NCBI RefSeq assembly: GCF_030294985.1
Contig: NZ_AP024718.1
Coordinates: 1,069,001-1,133,000 of the forward strand
Direction: 5' to 3'
Origin: Methylomarinovum tepidoasis
Lineage (GTDB): Bacteria > Pseudomonadota > Gammaproteobacteria > Methylococcales > Methylothermaceae
DNA: 64,000 nucleotides
The translations under genes and the position numbers were made by a program. Below the pieces are notes generated by a model. The model saw only the letters and a list, made by a program, of their open reading frames with translations. It had not been told where the DNA came from and ran no database searches. This document shows positions 19,254 through 28,384 of this stretch, piece after piece (within the stretch, counting starts at the first letter, position 1; every line of letters starts with the position of its first letter).

Positions 19254-20747
19254 TCAGCCGCACTCGTAGCACCGCTTGACCCGCCCGCGCTCGCCCACCG
19301 TCTCCAGGCGCACGGTGAAGCCCCACAGGCGGTGGACGTGCTTGAGCACTTCCTCGGCGCTGTCGGCCAGGGGGCGGCGGTTGTGCTGGAAGTGGCGCAG
19401 GGTGAGGGAGCGGTCGCCGCGGGTGTCCACCGACCAGACCTGGATGTCCGGCTCCAGGCTGCCCAGATTGTACTGTTCAGCCAGTTTCTCGCGGATGGCG
19501 CGATAACCTGCCTCGTCGTGGATGGCGCTGATCTCCAGTTCCTCCTCCTGGTCGTCGTCGAGAACGGCGAACAGATGGAAGTCGCGGATCACCCGGGGGG
19601 AGAGGTACTGGGCGATGAAGCTTTCGTCCTTGAAATTGCGCATGGCGAAGTCCAGGGTTTCCAGCCAGTCGCTGCCGGCGATCTCCGGGAACCAGCACCG
19701 GTCTTCTTCGCTGGGGTGCTCGCAGATGCGCCTGAGGTCGCGGAACATGGCGAACCCGAGGGCGTAGGGATTGATGCCGTTGTAGAAGTCGTGGTCGAAG
19801 GGGGGCTGGGCGATGACGGCGGTGTGGGTTTCGAGGAATTCGAGCATGAAGCCGTCGCTCACCAGCCCCTCGTCGTAAAGCCGGTTCAACAGGGTGTAGT
19901 GCCAGAAGGTGGCCCAGCCTTCGTTCATCACCTTGGTGTGGCGTTGGGGATAGAGGTACTGGGCGATCTTGCGGACGATGCGGACGATCTCCCGCTGCCA
20001 GGGTTCCAGCAGGGGGGCGTTCTTCTCGATGAAGTAGAGCAGGTTTTCCTCCGGCTCCGGCGGGAAGCGTTCCTCGCGGAACTCCCGCCGCCGCGGGCTT
20101 TCGGGGACGGTGAAGCGCCACAGGTCGTTGACCTGGCTCTGGAGGTAGGCCTCCCGTTCCTTCTGGCGCTGCTGTTCCTCCCGCAGCGACAGGGGCGGGG
20201 GCTTGCGGTAGCGGTCCACGCCGTAGTTCATCAGGGCGTGGCAGGCGTCGAGGATCTCCTCCACCGTCTCCTCGCCGTAGCGTTCCTCACACTCGGTGAT
20301 GTAGTTCTTGGCGAACACCAGATAATCGACGATGGCGTCGGCGGCGGTGAAGGTGCGGAACAGGTAGTTGTTCTTGAAGAAGGAATTGTGGCCGTAGCAG
20401 GCGTGGGCGATCACCAGCGCCTGCATCGTCACGGTGTTCTCCTCCATGAGATAGGCGATGCAGGGATTGGAGTTGATCACCAGCTCGTAGGCCAGCCCCA
20501 TCTGCCCGCGTTTGTAGTGCTTTTCGATGGAGAGAAACTGCTTGCCGAAGGACCAGTGGTGGTAATAGACCGGCAGGCCGCAGCTGGCGTAGGCGTCCAT
20601 CATCTGTTCCGAGGAGATGACCTCGATCTGGTTGGGATAGGTGTCGAGGCCGAATTCCGCCGCCAGGCGGGCGATCTCGGCGTCGTATCTTTCCAGCAGT
20701 TCGAAGGTCCATTCGGAGCCGGTGGAGAGGGGGGTTCGCTCACTCAT
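19254..20747 (-). CDS. SpoVR family protein (YcgB-like)
   Basis: A 497-residue cytoplasmic protein of the SpoVR/YcgB family. Visible conserved stretches are WTFELLERYDAEIARLAAEF, GLPVYYHHWSFGKQF, NSNPCIAYLMEENT and HACYGHNSFFKNNYLF. The His-rich core (YYHHW, HACYGHN) may bind a metal or nucleotide, but no activity is established. In enterobacteria it is regulated with yeaGH in stationary phase and starvation. I chose the ATG at 20747; an upstream TTG is weaker. It is the third gene of the yeaG-yeaH-spoVR set, separated from yeaH by a 107-bp hairpin repeat. Confidence 0.92.
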   Translation of the reverse strand: MSERTPLSTGSEWTFELLERYDAEIARLAAEFGLDTYPNQIEVISSEQMMDAYASCGLPVYYHHWSFGKQFLSIEKHYKRGQMGLAYELVINSNPCIAYLMEENTVTMQALVIAHACYGHNSFFKNNYLFRTFTAADAIVDYLVFAKNYITECEERYGEETVEEILDACHALMNYGVDRYRKPPPLSLREEQQRQKEREAYLQSQVNDLWRFTVPESPRRREFREERFPPEPEENLLYFIEKNAPLLEPWQREIVRIVRKIAQYLYPQRHTKVMNEGWATFWHYTLLNRLYDEGLVSDGFMLEFLETHTAVIAQPPFDHDFYNGINPYALGFAMFRDLRRICEHPSEEDRCWFPEIAGSDWLETLDFAMRNFKDESFIAQYLSPRVIRDFHLFAVLDDDQEEELEISAIHDEAGYRAIREKLAEQYNLGSLEPDIQVWSVDTRGDRSLTLRHFQHNRRPLADSAEEVLKHVHRLWGFTVRLETVGERGRVKRCYECG

Positions 20748-20769
20748 GCCAACTTCCAAAGGTCAGTGT

Positions 20770-20876
20770 GGGGAGGGTGGAGCCGGGTCCACAGGGCGTA
20801 CCCGGCCTGGATGGCCGGGTCCGAGCCTCCAGGGAGGGATTCACGGCGTCCCTGTGGACCCGGCTCCACCCTCCCC
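20770..20876 (+). repeat. Structured hairpin repeat, copy 2, inside the stress operon
   Basis: Outer arms 20770-20796 and 20850-20876 are a perfect 27-bp inverted repeat. The core inner hairpin is ACCCGGCC (20800-20807), loop TGGAT, GGCCGGGT (20813-20820). Compared with copy 1 both halves of one stem pair have changed together (T-A to C-G). It lies between yeaH and spoVR, which are transcribed in the same direction. Confidence 0.9.
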
Positions 20877-20888
20877 GGCCGCCTACAG

Positions 20889-22151
20889 TCATCGATCAAT
20901 CCCCTTCTTGCGGAACAGCTCCCGGAACACCGGGTAGATGTCCGCCGGCGAGTCGATGGCCTGCATGGCGAAGTTGGGCCAGCGCTGCGCCACCTTTTCG
21001 TACTCCTGCCACAGCCCCAGCGGGTAGTCGTTGTCGATCTCCACGTAGGCGTAATATTGCAGCCAGGGCATGATTTCCTCGTCCAGCAGGCGGCGGCAGT
21101 TGCCCGAATCCTCCGGCCAGTTGTCGCCGTCGGATGCTTGGGCGGCGTAGATGTTCCAGTCCTGGGTGGGGTAACGGGCGCGGATGATGTCGCGCATCAG
21201 CACCAGGGCGCTGGAGACCACGGTGCCGCCGGTCTCGCGCGAGTAGAAGAATTCCTCCTCGTCTACTTCCTTGGCGATGGTGTGGTGGCGGATGAAGACC
21301 ACGTCGGTGCGCTCGTAGTTGCGCGACAGGAACAGGTACAGCAGCAGGAAGAAACGCTTGGCCAGATTCTTCTTGTACTGGTCCATGGAGCCGGAGACGT
21401 CCATGAGGCAGAACATCACCGCCTGGGTGGTGGGCTTGGGGATCTGGATGCGGTTGCGGTAGCGCAGATCGAGCGTGTCGATGAAGGGGACGGCGGCGAT
21501 GCGCCGTTTGAGCAGGTCGATTTCCTGCGCCAGCGCTTCGATGTCCCTTTCCGGAGCGTCTTCGGCTTTGAGGGCGGCCAGTTCGGCCTCCAGTTCCCTA
21601 AGGCGGCGGCGCTTTCCCGCGGTCAACGCGATACGGCGGGCGTGGGCCTCGCGCAGGGATCTTATCACGTGCAGATTGGGGGGAATGCCGTCCTTGCTGA
21701 AGCCGGCCGGGACGGATTGGTGGGCCACCTCCTGGGCCAGCCTGGTCTTGACCAGATCCGGCAGTTCCAGATCCTCGAAGAAGAATTCCAGGAACTCGTC
21801 CCGCGACAGTTCGAAGACGAAATCGTCCATGCCCTCGCCCTGGTTACTGGCCCGGTTGCCGCGGCCGGCGCCGCCCTCGGGGCGGGGGATGCGGTCGCCG
21901 GTGACGAAATCCCGGTTGCCGGGGTGGACGATCTCGCGCCGCCCGCCGGGGCCGTGCTGGAACACCGGTTCGGACAGATCCTTGGCCGGGATGGTGACCC
22001 GTTCGCCGCTGTCGGTGTCGGTGACCGAGCGCCCATCCACCGCGTCGGAAACCGCCTTTCTGATCTGCCTGCGGAAGCGCTTGAGAAAGCGCTGGCGGTT
22101 GACGGCGCTCTTGTGCTTGGGATTGAGGCGGCGGTCGATGATCTGGGACAT
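20889..22151 (-). CDS. yeaH: YeaH/YhbH family protein (DUF444)
   Basis: The 420-residue protein has the DUF444 layout. An N-terminal region (HKSAVNRQRFLKRFRRQIRK) is followed by the Gly-rich glycine/arginine linker (GGAGRGNRASNQGEG) and a von Willebrand A-like domain. Its metal site is MFCLMDVSGSMDQYK (DxSxS). It works with the YeaG kinase in starvation responses, mechanism unknown. The gene follows yeaG by ten bases. The length and motif set are complete. Confidence 0.93.
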   Translation of the reverse strand: MSQIIDRRLNPKHKSAVNRQRFLKRFRRQIRKAVSDAVDGRSVTDTDSGERVTIPAKDLSEPVFQHGPGGRREIVHPGNRDFVTGDRIPRPEGGAGRGNRASNQGEGMDDFVFELSRDEFLEFFFEDLELPDLVKTRLAQEVAHQSVPAGFSKDGIPPNLHVIRSLREAHARRIALTAGKRRRLRELEAELAALKAEDAPERDIEALAQEIDLLKRRIAAVPFIDTLDLRYRNRIQIPKPTTQAVMFCLMDVSGSMDQYKKNLAKRFFLLLYLFLSRNYERTDVVFIRHHTIAKEVDEEEFFYSRETGGTVVSSALVLMRDIIRARYPTQDWNIYAAQASDGDNWPEDSGNCRRLLDEEIMPWLQYYAYVEIDNDYPLGLWQEYEKVAQRWPNFAMQAIDSPADIYPVFRELFRKKGIDR

Positions 22152-22161
22152 GGCCGCCTCC

Positions 22162-24084
22162 TCAAGTGGATTTTCTTACCCGTAGATACCATTCGCACAG
22201 CAGGCGCATCTGTTTGGGAGTGTAGCCCTTTTCCACCATGCGGTTGACGAAGTCCTCGTGCTTCTTTTTGTCCTCCGCCGAGGCCTTGGCGTTGAAAGAG
22301 ATCACCGGCAGCAGTTCCTCGGTATTGGCGAACATCTTTTTCTCGATCACCCGCCGCAGCTTCTCGTAGCTGGTCCAGGAGGGGTTCTGGCCGCCGTTCT
22401 TGGCCCGGGCCCGCAGCACGAAGTTGACCACCTCGTTGCGGAAGTCCTTGGGGTTGGAGATGCCGGCGGGTTTCTCGATCTTCTCCAGCTCCTCGTTGAG
22501 GGCGCGGCGGTCGAAGATCTCGCCGGTGTCCGGATCGCGGTACTCCTGATCCTGGATCCAGTAGTCGGCGTAGGTGACGTAGCGGTCGAAGATGTTCTGG
22601 CCGTACTCGGCGTAGGATTCCAGATAGGCGGTCTGGATCTCCTTGCCGATGAAGTCGATGTAGCGCGGGATCAGATATTCCTTGATGTAGCGCAGGTATT
22701 TTTCCTCGGTCTCCGGCGGGAACTGTTCCTGGACGATCTGCTGTTCGAGGACGTAGAGCAGATGCACCGGGTTGGCGGCCACCTCGCTGTGGTCGAAGTT
22801 GAACACCTTGGAGAGGATCTTGAAGGCGAAGCGGGTGGAAAGTCCCTCCATGCCCTCGTCGACGCCGGCGAAATCCTTGTATTCCTGGTAGGACTTGGCG
22901 CGGGGATCGGTGTCCTTGAGGTTCTCGCCGTCGTAGACCCGCATCTTGGAGTAGATGCTGGAGTTCTCCGGCTCCTTCAGGCGCGAGAGGACGGCGAACT
23001 GGGCCAGCATCTCCAGGGTGTGGGGGGCGCAGGGGGCGTCCTTCAGGGAGCTGTGGCGCAGCAGCTTGTCGTAGATCTTGACCTCCTCGGACACCCGCAG
23101 GCAGTAGGGCACCTTGACCACGTAGATGCGGTCGAGGAAGGCTTCGTTGTTCTTGTTGTTCTTGAACTGCTGCCATTCGGATTCGTTGGAATGGGCCAGG
23201 ATGATGCCCTCGAAGGGGATCGCCGGCAGACCCTCGGTGCCCTTGTAGTTGCCCTCCTGGGTGGCGGTCAGCAGGGGGTGGAGCACCTTGATCGGAGCTT
23301 TGAACATCTCCACGAATTCCATGATCCCGCGGTTGCCGCGGCACAGGCCGCCGGAGTAGCTGTAGGCATCCGGGTCGTCCTGGGCGTAGTGCTCCAGCTT
23401 GCGGATGTCCACCTTGCCCACCAGGGAGGAGATGTCCTGGTTGTTCTCGTCCCCCGGTTCGGTCTTGGCGATGGCGCGCTGGTCGAGGATGGAGGGATAA
23501 AGCTTGACGACCTTGAACCGGGTGATGTCGCCGCCGAACTCGTGCAGGCGCTTGCCGGCCCAAGGTGACAGGATGGGCTTGAGATAGCGGCGCGGGATCC
23601 CATATTCGTCTTCGAGGATGGGACCGTCCTCTTCGGGGTCGAACAGGCCGAGGGGGTTTTCGTGGATCGGCGAACCCTTGATGGCGTAGAAAGGCACTTT
23701 TTCCATCAGGGACTTGAGCTTTTCCGCCAGGGACGACTTGCCCCCGCCCACCGGTCCCAGCAGGTAGAGGATCTGCTTGGCCTCCTCCAGCCCCTGGGCG
23801 GCGTGGCGGAAGTAGGCGACGATCTGCTCGATGGTCTCCTCCATGCCGTAAAATTCGTCGAAAGCGGGGTAGCGTTTGATGACCTTGTTGGCGAAAATCC
23901 GTGACAGGCGCGGGTCGAGGCGGGTATCGATCAGCTCCGGCTCGCCGATGGCCTGCAGCATGCGCTCGGCGGGGGTGGCGTAGGCGGTCGGGTCGTCGCG
24001 GCAGATCTCCAGGTACTCCTGGAGGGTGTATTCTTCCTCCTGTGTGGCTTCGTAACGGTTGCGGTAATGGTCGAAGATCCCCAT
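22162..24084 (-). CDS. yeaG: PrkA family serine protein kinase YeaG
   Basis: The 640-residue protein has the PrkA layout: an AAA-type N-terminal domain with Walker A LLGPVGGGKSSLAEKLKSL, and a C-terminal kinase-like region (PRYIDFIGKEIQTAYLESYA). The start ATG at 24084 follows a strong ribosome site (GAGGAGG) and gives the usual MGIFDHYRNRYE start; the frame stays open above it without support. YeaG acts in nitrogen starvation and stationary phase in Escherichia coli. A sigma-54-type promoter at 24145-24160 fits that role. Confidence 0.96.
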   Translation of the reverse strand: MGIFDHYRNRYEATQEEEYTLQEYLEICRDDPTAYATPAERMLQAIGEPELIDTRLDPRLSRIFANKVIKRYPAFDEFYGMEETIEQIVAYFRHAAQGLEEAKQILYLLGPVGGGKSSLAEKLKSLMEKVPFYAIKGSPIHENPLGLFDPEEDGPILEDEYGIPRRYLKPILSPWAGKRLHEFGGDITRFKVVKLYPSILDQRAIAKTEPGDENNQDISSLVGKVDIRKLEHYAQDDPDAYSYSGGLCRGNRGIMEFVEMFKAPIKVLHPLLTATQEGNYKGTEGLPAIPFEGIILAHSNESEWQQFKNNKNNEAFLDRIYVVKVPYCLRVSEEVKIYDKLLRHSSLKDAPCAPHTLEMLAQFAVLSRLKEPENSSIYSKMRVYDGENLKDTDPRAKSYQEYKDFAGVDEGMEGLSTRFAFKILSKVFNFDHSEVAANPVHLLYVLEQQIVQEQFPPETEEKYLRYIKEYLIPRYIDFIGKEIQTAYLESYAEYGQNIFDRYVTYADYWIQDQEYRDPDTGEIFDRRALNEELEKIEKPAGISNPKDFRNEVVNFVLRARAKNGGQNPSWTSYEKLRRVIEKKMFANTEELLPVISFNAKASAEDKKKHEDFVNRMVEKGYTPKQMRLLCEWYLRVRKST

Positions 24085-24144
24085 GAAATCCTCCTCAAGG
24101 CAAACGACAGGCAGACGTGACGCACGCGTTCCAGTTTTTCGGGA

Positions 24145-24160
24145 TGCAGATTCCGTACCA
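24145..24160 (-). promoter_or_regulatory. Sigma-54 (RpoN) promoter of yeaG
   Basis: The minus strand reads TGGTACGGAATCTGCA, with GG and GC separated by exactly 10 bases. It matches the consensus TGGCACG-N4-TTGCA at all but two positions. It lies 60 bases upstream of the yeaG ATG. Escherichia coli yeaGH is known to be sigma-54 and NtrC dependent, which supports this call. Confidence 0.75.
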
Positions 24161-24301
24161 GGGAAAGAGCGGGCAAAGATCCGGCGGGCACGAAGACATT
24201 CGTGTTCTACTGTGACGCGGAGAAAAGTGCGGAGGTTCCTCGAAATCGGCAAAAAAACCGACGGCGATCCGGCGCCCGAAGCCCCGGAGCACCGCAATGC
24301 C

Positions 24302-25036
24302 TTGAGAATCGGCACTTCCGGCTGGCATTATCCCCACTGGTGCGGGCGTTATTATCCGCAGGATCTGCCGGCTGCCAAATGGCTGGCCTGGTACGCCCGC
24401 GACTTCGACTGCGTCGAGGTCAACAACAGTTTCTACCGTCTGCCCTCACCGGAGACGGTACGGCGGTGGTGCGCCCAGGTGCCGGAGAACTTCCGGTTCG
24501 CCGTCAAGGCCAGCCGTCTCATCACCCACCTCAAAAAGCTGAAGCAGTGCGAGGCGGCGCTACAGGCCTTTCTGGACATGGCCGACGCCTTCGGTCCCAG
24601 GCTGGGCCCGATCCTGTTCCAGCTGCCGCCGCGCTGGCGTGTCAATCCCCGCCGTTTGGCCGAATTCCTCGCCCTGCTGCCGCCCTGGTACGAATACGCC
24701 TTCGAATTCCGCGATCCCAGCTGGCACTGTCAGGAAATTTATCAGCTGCTGGAAAGGTATCAGGCCGCCTTCTGCCTCTTCGACCTCGCCGGGCGTCAGT
24801 CCCCGGTGGTGGTCACCGCGCGGCTGATCTACGTCCGCCTGCACGGCCCGGCGCGGCAGGCCTATCACGGCTGCTATACCGAGGCGCACTTGGATGTGTG
24901 GGCGGGGCAGGTTCGTCGCTGGGTTCATGGAAAAAGGCATGAAGTTTGCCTGTTTTTTGACAACGACGCATGTTCCTGTGCGGTGGAAAATGCCCTGGCA
25001 CTGAAACGCAAACTCGGGCTCAATTCGAACGTATAG
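24302..25036 (+). CDS. DUF72 (COG1801) family protein
   Basis: A TIM-barrel-like protein of the DUF72 family. Key segments are RIGTSGWHYPHWCGRYYP, FDCVEVNNSFYRLPSPETV, FRFAVKASRLITHLKKL, LGPILFQLPP and YAFEFRDPSWH. The His, Glu and Asp clusters suggest a nuclease- or metal-type site, but the function is unknown. The start is uncertain: TTG at 24302 gives the family's usual beginning and 244 residues, while GTG at 24227 has a nearby GGAG and would add 25 residues. It is divergent from yeaG and followed by the choice-of-anchor-A gene after 14 bases. Confidence 0.85.
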   Translation: MRIGTSGWHYPHWCGRYYPQDLPAAKWLAWYARDFDCVEVNNSFYRLPSPETVRRWCAQVPENFRFAVKASRLITHLKKLKQCEAALQAFLDMADAFGPRLGPILFQLPPRWRVNPRRLAEFLALLPPWYEYAFEFRDPSWHCQEIYQLLERYQAAFCLFDLAGRQSPVVVTARLIYVRLHGPARQAYHGCYTEAHLDVWAGQVRRWVHGKRHEVCLFFDNDACSCAVENALALKRKLGLNSNV

Positions 25037-25050
25037 AGGGTGATTGTGTT

Positions 25051-26067
25051 ATGAATCGCATCGTCTGCCTGCTTTGGTTGTTCTTGCTGCCGTGGACGGT
25101 CCAGGCTATTTCCCTGGGTCTTGCCGGCCGTTACAACCTGGTGGTGCTCGGAGATATGACCGGGGAGTATTCCGATGTGGAGGGACGGTTGGCGGTCGGT
25201 GGCGATGCCACCTTGAGTCATTACGCCGTCGGACAATTGTTGTCCGATTCTGACGATTTTTCCGATACCCTGGTGGTCGGTGGCGATCTTACCTTCTACG
25301 ACGGCCGCGTCTATCACGGCAACGCCTACTATGGCGGCTCCGCTGACATTCAGCGGGTCGGATTCTACGCCGATGATCCTGCCGTTCCCACCGGGCGGCC
25401 GCTGGCGGGTGTGCCGTTGAATTTTACCGCGTTGACCCAGGACCTATACGACCGTTCCAGCGCCTGGGCCGCGATGGCGGCCAACGGCACCGCCTGGCGG
25501 GATGGTTCCGGAACCGGTTGGGCGCTCCATCTTGCCGGTAGCGATCCCTGGCTCAACGTGTTCGATGTCGATGCCTCCTGGTTGGGGGGGGCCTATGGCC
25601 TGTGGCTGGATGTACCCCTGGCCTCCACGGTGTTGATCAATGTGGATGGGATCATGGCGGAACTGGACAATTTCGGCTTTTTCCGCAAAGTGGACGGTGG
25701 CTGGTTGCGGGTCCCCGACGATCCGGCCAGCCGACACGACGGCAGTCTTACCCGCAGGGTGTTGTTCAATTTCTTCGAGGCCCAGGACCTGAGCATCCAC
25801 AATATCGGCGTCAAGGGGAGCATTCTGGCGCCGTGGGCGGATCTGTCCTTTTACGATGCCCACGTCGATGGCAATCTGATTGTCGGTTCGCTGCAAGCGC
25901 CGCCGAGTGGCGCCTGTGGCAACACCCAGGTGCCGCGATGCACCGGACAGGTCAACAACTATCTGTTCATTTCCGAGCCGGCGGTTTTGTGGCTGTTGGG
26001 GGCCGGTCTGATCGGGCTGGGTGTCATTCGATGGCGGCGAACAGGAACCTCGGCAGATCGCTGCTGA
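25051..26067 (+). CDS. Choice-of-anchor A family secreted protein with PEP-CTERM-like tail
   Basis: The 338-residue product has a signal peptide (MNRIVCLLWLFLLPWTVQA). The body resembles the choice-of-anchor A domain (YNLVVLGDMTGEYSDVEGRL, GGDATLSHYAVG, SIHNIGVKGSILAPWADLSF), which in other bacteria is attached to varied C-terminal anchors. Here the tail is EPAVLWLLGAGLIGLGVIRWRR, a PEP-CTERM-like signal in which the motif reads SEPA. It would be exposed at the surface. It sits 14 bases after the DUF72 gene and converges with bcsC, overlapping its 3' end by 44 bases. Confidence 0.87.
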   Translation: MNRIVCLLWLFLLPWTVQAISLGLAGRYNLVVLGDMTGEYSDVEGRLAVGGDATLSHYAVGQLLSDSDDFSDTLVVGGDLTFYDGRVYHGNAYYGGSADIQRVGFYADDPAVPTGRPLAGVPLNFTALTQDLYDRSSAWAAMAANGTAWRDGSGTGWALHLAGSDPWLNVFDVDASWLGGAYGLWLDVPLASTVLINVDGIMAELDNFGFFRKVDGGWLRVPDDPASRHDGSLTRRVLFNFFEAQDLSIHNIGVKGSILAPWADLSFYDAHVDGNLIVGSLQAPPSGACGNTQVPRCTGQVNNYLFISEPAVLWLLGAGLIGLGVIRWRRTGTSADRC

Positions 26068-28384
26068 AGACGGCTTTGCGGGGTTCCAGGAACAGGCGCA
26101 GGAACAGGCCGGCACCGATTTCCCGGTAGTCTCCGGTCATGCGGGCGTAAAACCCGGCACCCAGTTGCAGATGGGGGTGGATCTGCCCCATGGCGCGAAG
26201 TTGCAGGTCCGGTGCGAAGTTGGTGTCGGTGTTGCCGGAATAGCGGCCATCCTCGCAACGGGAATGGGGGCAGCCGATGGGGAACCAGGGGGCGGAATCC
26301 TCGTGGAAATGCTGGAACCCCAATGCCAGCCGGCCCTCCATCAGAAAGGACCTTTCCTCGGCGGTGCGCAGATTGAGCTGCCAGCCGGCGGCGTAGTAGC
26401 GCTGGGGACTGAAATAGCCCCCGTGTCCCAGACGGAAGTGGTTCTGATTGTTGCCGTAGTGCTGGAAATCGAAGTAGGGGCCCGTGCTGAAATAGTCGAA
26501 TCCCGGCAGCGGCAGGCTGTAGCTGGGGGCGATGGAATAGTGGATCTGCCAGTTGTCCTTGGTCCGGCGCCCGTCCAGAAAACCGATCTGCAACTGTTGG
26601 TACAGATAACCGCGTCCGGCGATATGGGTGAGCGCCCGGCCCTGAACGCCGCTGTGCAGTACCCGTCCCCAGCGCTTTCCCAGCACTTTCCAGCCGGTGT
26701 AGGACAACAATGTCTGCCGCACCGGAAGGGAGTAAACCTGCCAGGACCAGTCCGTCCCCTGCCAGTGCCGGGAAAGCTGGAGCCGGAAGGTGGGGCGCGG
26801 GCCGATCAGATCGTTGATCGGTGTCGTCCCGATCTCGAACCAGGGATTCCAGCCGCCTTCGCGTTGATAGGAAGCGTTGATCACGGCGGCCTCGAGCGCG
26901 TGCATCGGGCGGTCGAGGCGTAGCCGCTCCTGATAGACGGGGATGCCGGTCAGGCGGGAGACGTTATCGGTTTTGATCTGACCGCTCGTCAGCTGAAGAT
27001 AGCCCAGGCTGAGACGAAGGCGCTGGGTTCCCCAGCTATGGCTTACAGTCAGAAGAGGAAGCAGTCTGCTTTCCAGCCGGTCCAGTCCTCGGGTGCCGGA
27101 TTTGAAGCGGTAGAAACCGGCTGCCGTTGCGAAATCGCTGTCTATGTTGGCCAGTCCGGGAAAGCCGTCGGCATCGAGCCGGTAGGCGGTGAGAAACTGC
27201 TTGCGGACATAGGCTTTCCGGGCGTGGTAGCGGCGGGAGAGCCGGGCGAATGCCGCAGAGGATATCGGTACGGGAGGTGTTTCTCCGCTGCGAAGGTAGG
27301 TCGTGAGGAGTCCTTCGGCATAGCGGGTGTCTTCAGGGTGACGCCGGGTGAGCTGCTGGAAGCGTTTTCGGGCGCGGGCGGAACGACCGCTTTCCAGATC
27401 GATCCAGGCGAGCAGATAGTGGACTTCGTCCGGGTTTTCGGTCCAGACCAGGGCGCGTTGGGCCAGATGGCGGGCCCGGGAGAACTCCTTGCGGCGGTAG
27501 TGGAACCAGGCCCGGCTTGACAGGTAAGCGGCGGCGATCCTGCGTACCCTTTCGGAGCGGTCGGCGAAACGGGTGGCGATGCGCAGCAGGGTCTGTTCAT
27601 CGTCCATGTCCTGGGCGGTAAGCAGCAGCCCGAAGGCCAGATTCTCGTCGTCCGGGGCCAGGGCCAGTCCCATCTCGAACCATTCCCTGGCGGTGGTCGG
27701 GTCGTTGCCGTCACGGGCCTGCCAGGCCAGCAGCCGGATCAGGTCGAGATCCCGATGCGCCAGGATTTCTGCATGCCGCTTCTGGGTCTGCTCCAGAAGC
27801 TCGGTGAAACGTTTCAGCCGGTACAATTGCAGCCATTGCCGCCGCCGGGCTTGATAGGCCAGATGTTCCCTGGTGGCATCCGGTACTATGCCTTGCAGTT
27901 GGTGCAACAGGGTGAGAAAGTCCGCAGAGTCGAGTTCCCACAGGGCGGATTCCAGGACCGTTCGCGGCTGGATGCCGTGGCAGTGCAGGAGGCGGCGATA
28001 GTGGCGGGCGGCCTCGGACAGACGCCCCGTCTTGGCATACGCCAGGGCCAGGGTCTGCAACAGCCCGGGATGCCGGCAGTTGAATCGGGCCGGGTGTTTG
28101 CGGGCGAGCCGGATCAATGTATGCCAGTCCTTTTGCCGCACGGCCTGGTTCCATTGTCGCCAAAAGCGTCTTTCGGATCGGCTGCGTTGCAGGCGCTGCA
28201 TTTCACGTTGCAGGTCCGGAGGCGGTTCCCAGCCGGGATAGCGTTGCCGGTAGTCCTGGATCGCCTGCTGCAGCAGGGAGATCTGACGCGCGTGGAGCAG
28301 TTGCCACAAGACCCGCAGGTCCGGTTCTCCCGTCCATGCAGCCAATGGCAGCCATGTCAGGATAACGAGCACCGCGCGTTTCAT
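26024..28384 (-). CDS. bcsC: Cellulose synthase outer-membrane/TPR subunit BcsC, short form
   Basis: A 786-residue protein with a signal peptide, a TPR-like helical region (residues about 100-420) and a C-terminal beta-barrel domain. The barrel carries the BcsC hallmark GHGGYFSPQRYYAAGWQLNL. It should export the glucan chain across the outer membrane. Escherichia coli BcsC has about 1150 residues, so this one has fewer TPR units. The stop falls inside the end of the convergent choice-of-anchor-A gene. It overlaps the bcsZ stop by four bases. Confidence 0.87.
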   Translation of the reverse strand: MKRAVLVILTWLPLAAWTGEPDLRVLWQLLHARQISLLQQAIQDYRQRYPGWEPPPDLQREMQRLQRSRSERRFWRQWNQAVRQKDWHTLIRLARKHPARFNCRHPGLLQTLALAYAKTGRLSEAARHYRRLLHCHGIQPRTVLESALWELDSADFLTLLHQLQGIVPDATREHLAYQARRRQWLQLYRLKRFTELLEQTQKRHAEILAHRDLDLIRLLAWQARDGNDPTTAREWFEMGLALAPDDENLAFGLLLTAQDMDDEQTLLRIATRFADRSERVRRIAAAYLSSRAWFHYRRKEFSRARHLAQRALVWTENPDEVHYLLAWIDLESGRSARARKRFQQLTRRHPEDTRYAEGLLTTYLRSGETPPVPISSAAFARLSRRYHARKAYVRKQFLTAYRLDADGFPGLANIDSDFATAAGFYRFKSGTRGLDRLESRLLPLLTVSHSWGTQRLRLSLGYLQLTSGQIKTDNVSRLTGIPVYQERLRLDRPMHALEAAVINASYQREGGWNPWFEIGTTPINDLIGPRPTFRLQLSRHWQGTDWSWQVYSLPVRQTLLSYTGWKVLGKRWGRVLHSGVQGRALTHIAGRGYLYQQLQIGFLDGRRTKDNWQIHYSIAPSYSLPLPGFDYFSTGPYFDFQHYGNNQNHFRLGHGGYFSPQRYYAAGWQLNLRTAEERSFLMEGRLALGFQHFHEDSAPWFPIGCPHSRCEDGRYSGNTDTNFAPDLQLRAMGQIHPHLQLGAGFYARMTGDYREIGAGLFLRLFLEPRKAVFSSDLPRFLFAAIE

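Noticed and set aside
19251-22247. 998-codon open frame on the plus strand
   Set aside because: It is antisense to spoVR and yeaH, whose motifs are clear on the minus strand. Long antisense frames are expected at this GC content.
24985-25010. Possible sigma-54 promoter (TGGCACT...GC) before the choice-of-anchor-A gene
   Set aside because: The GG to GC spacing is 9 bases rather than 10, and it lies inside the DUF72 coding sequence.
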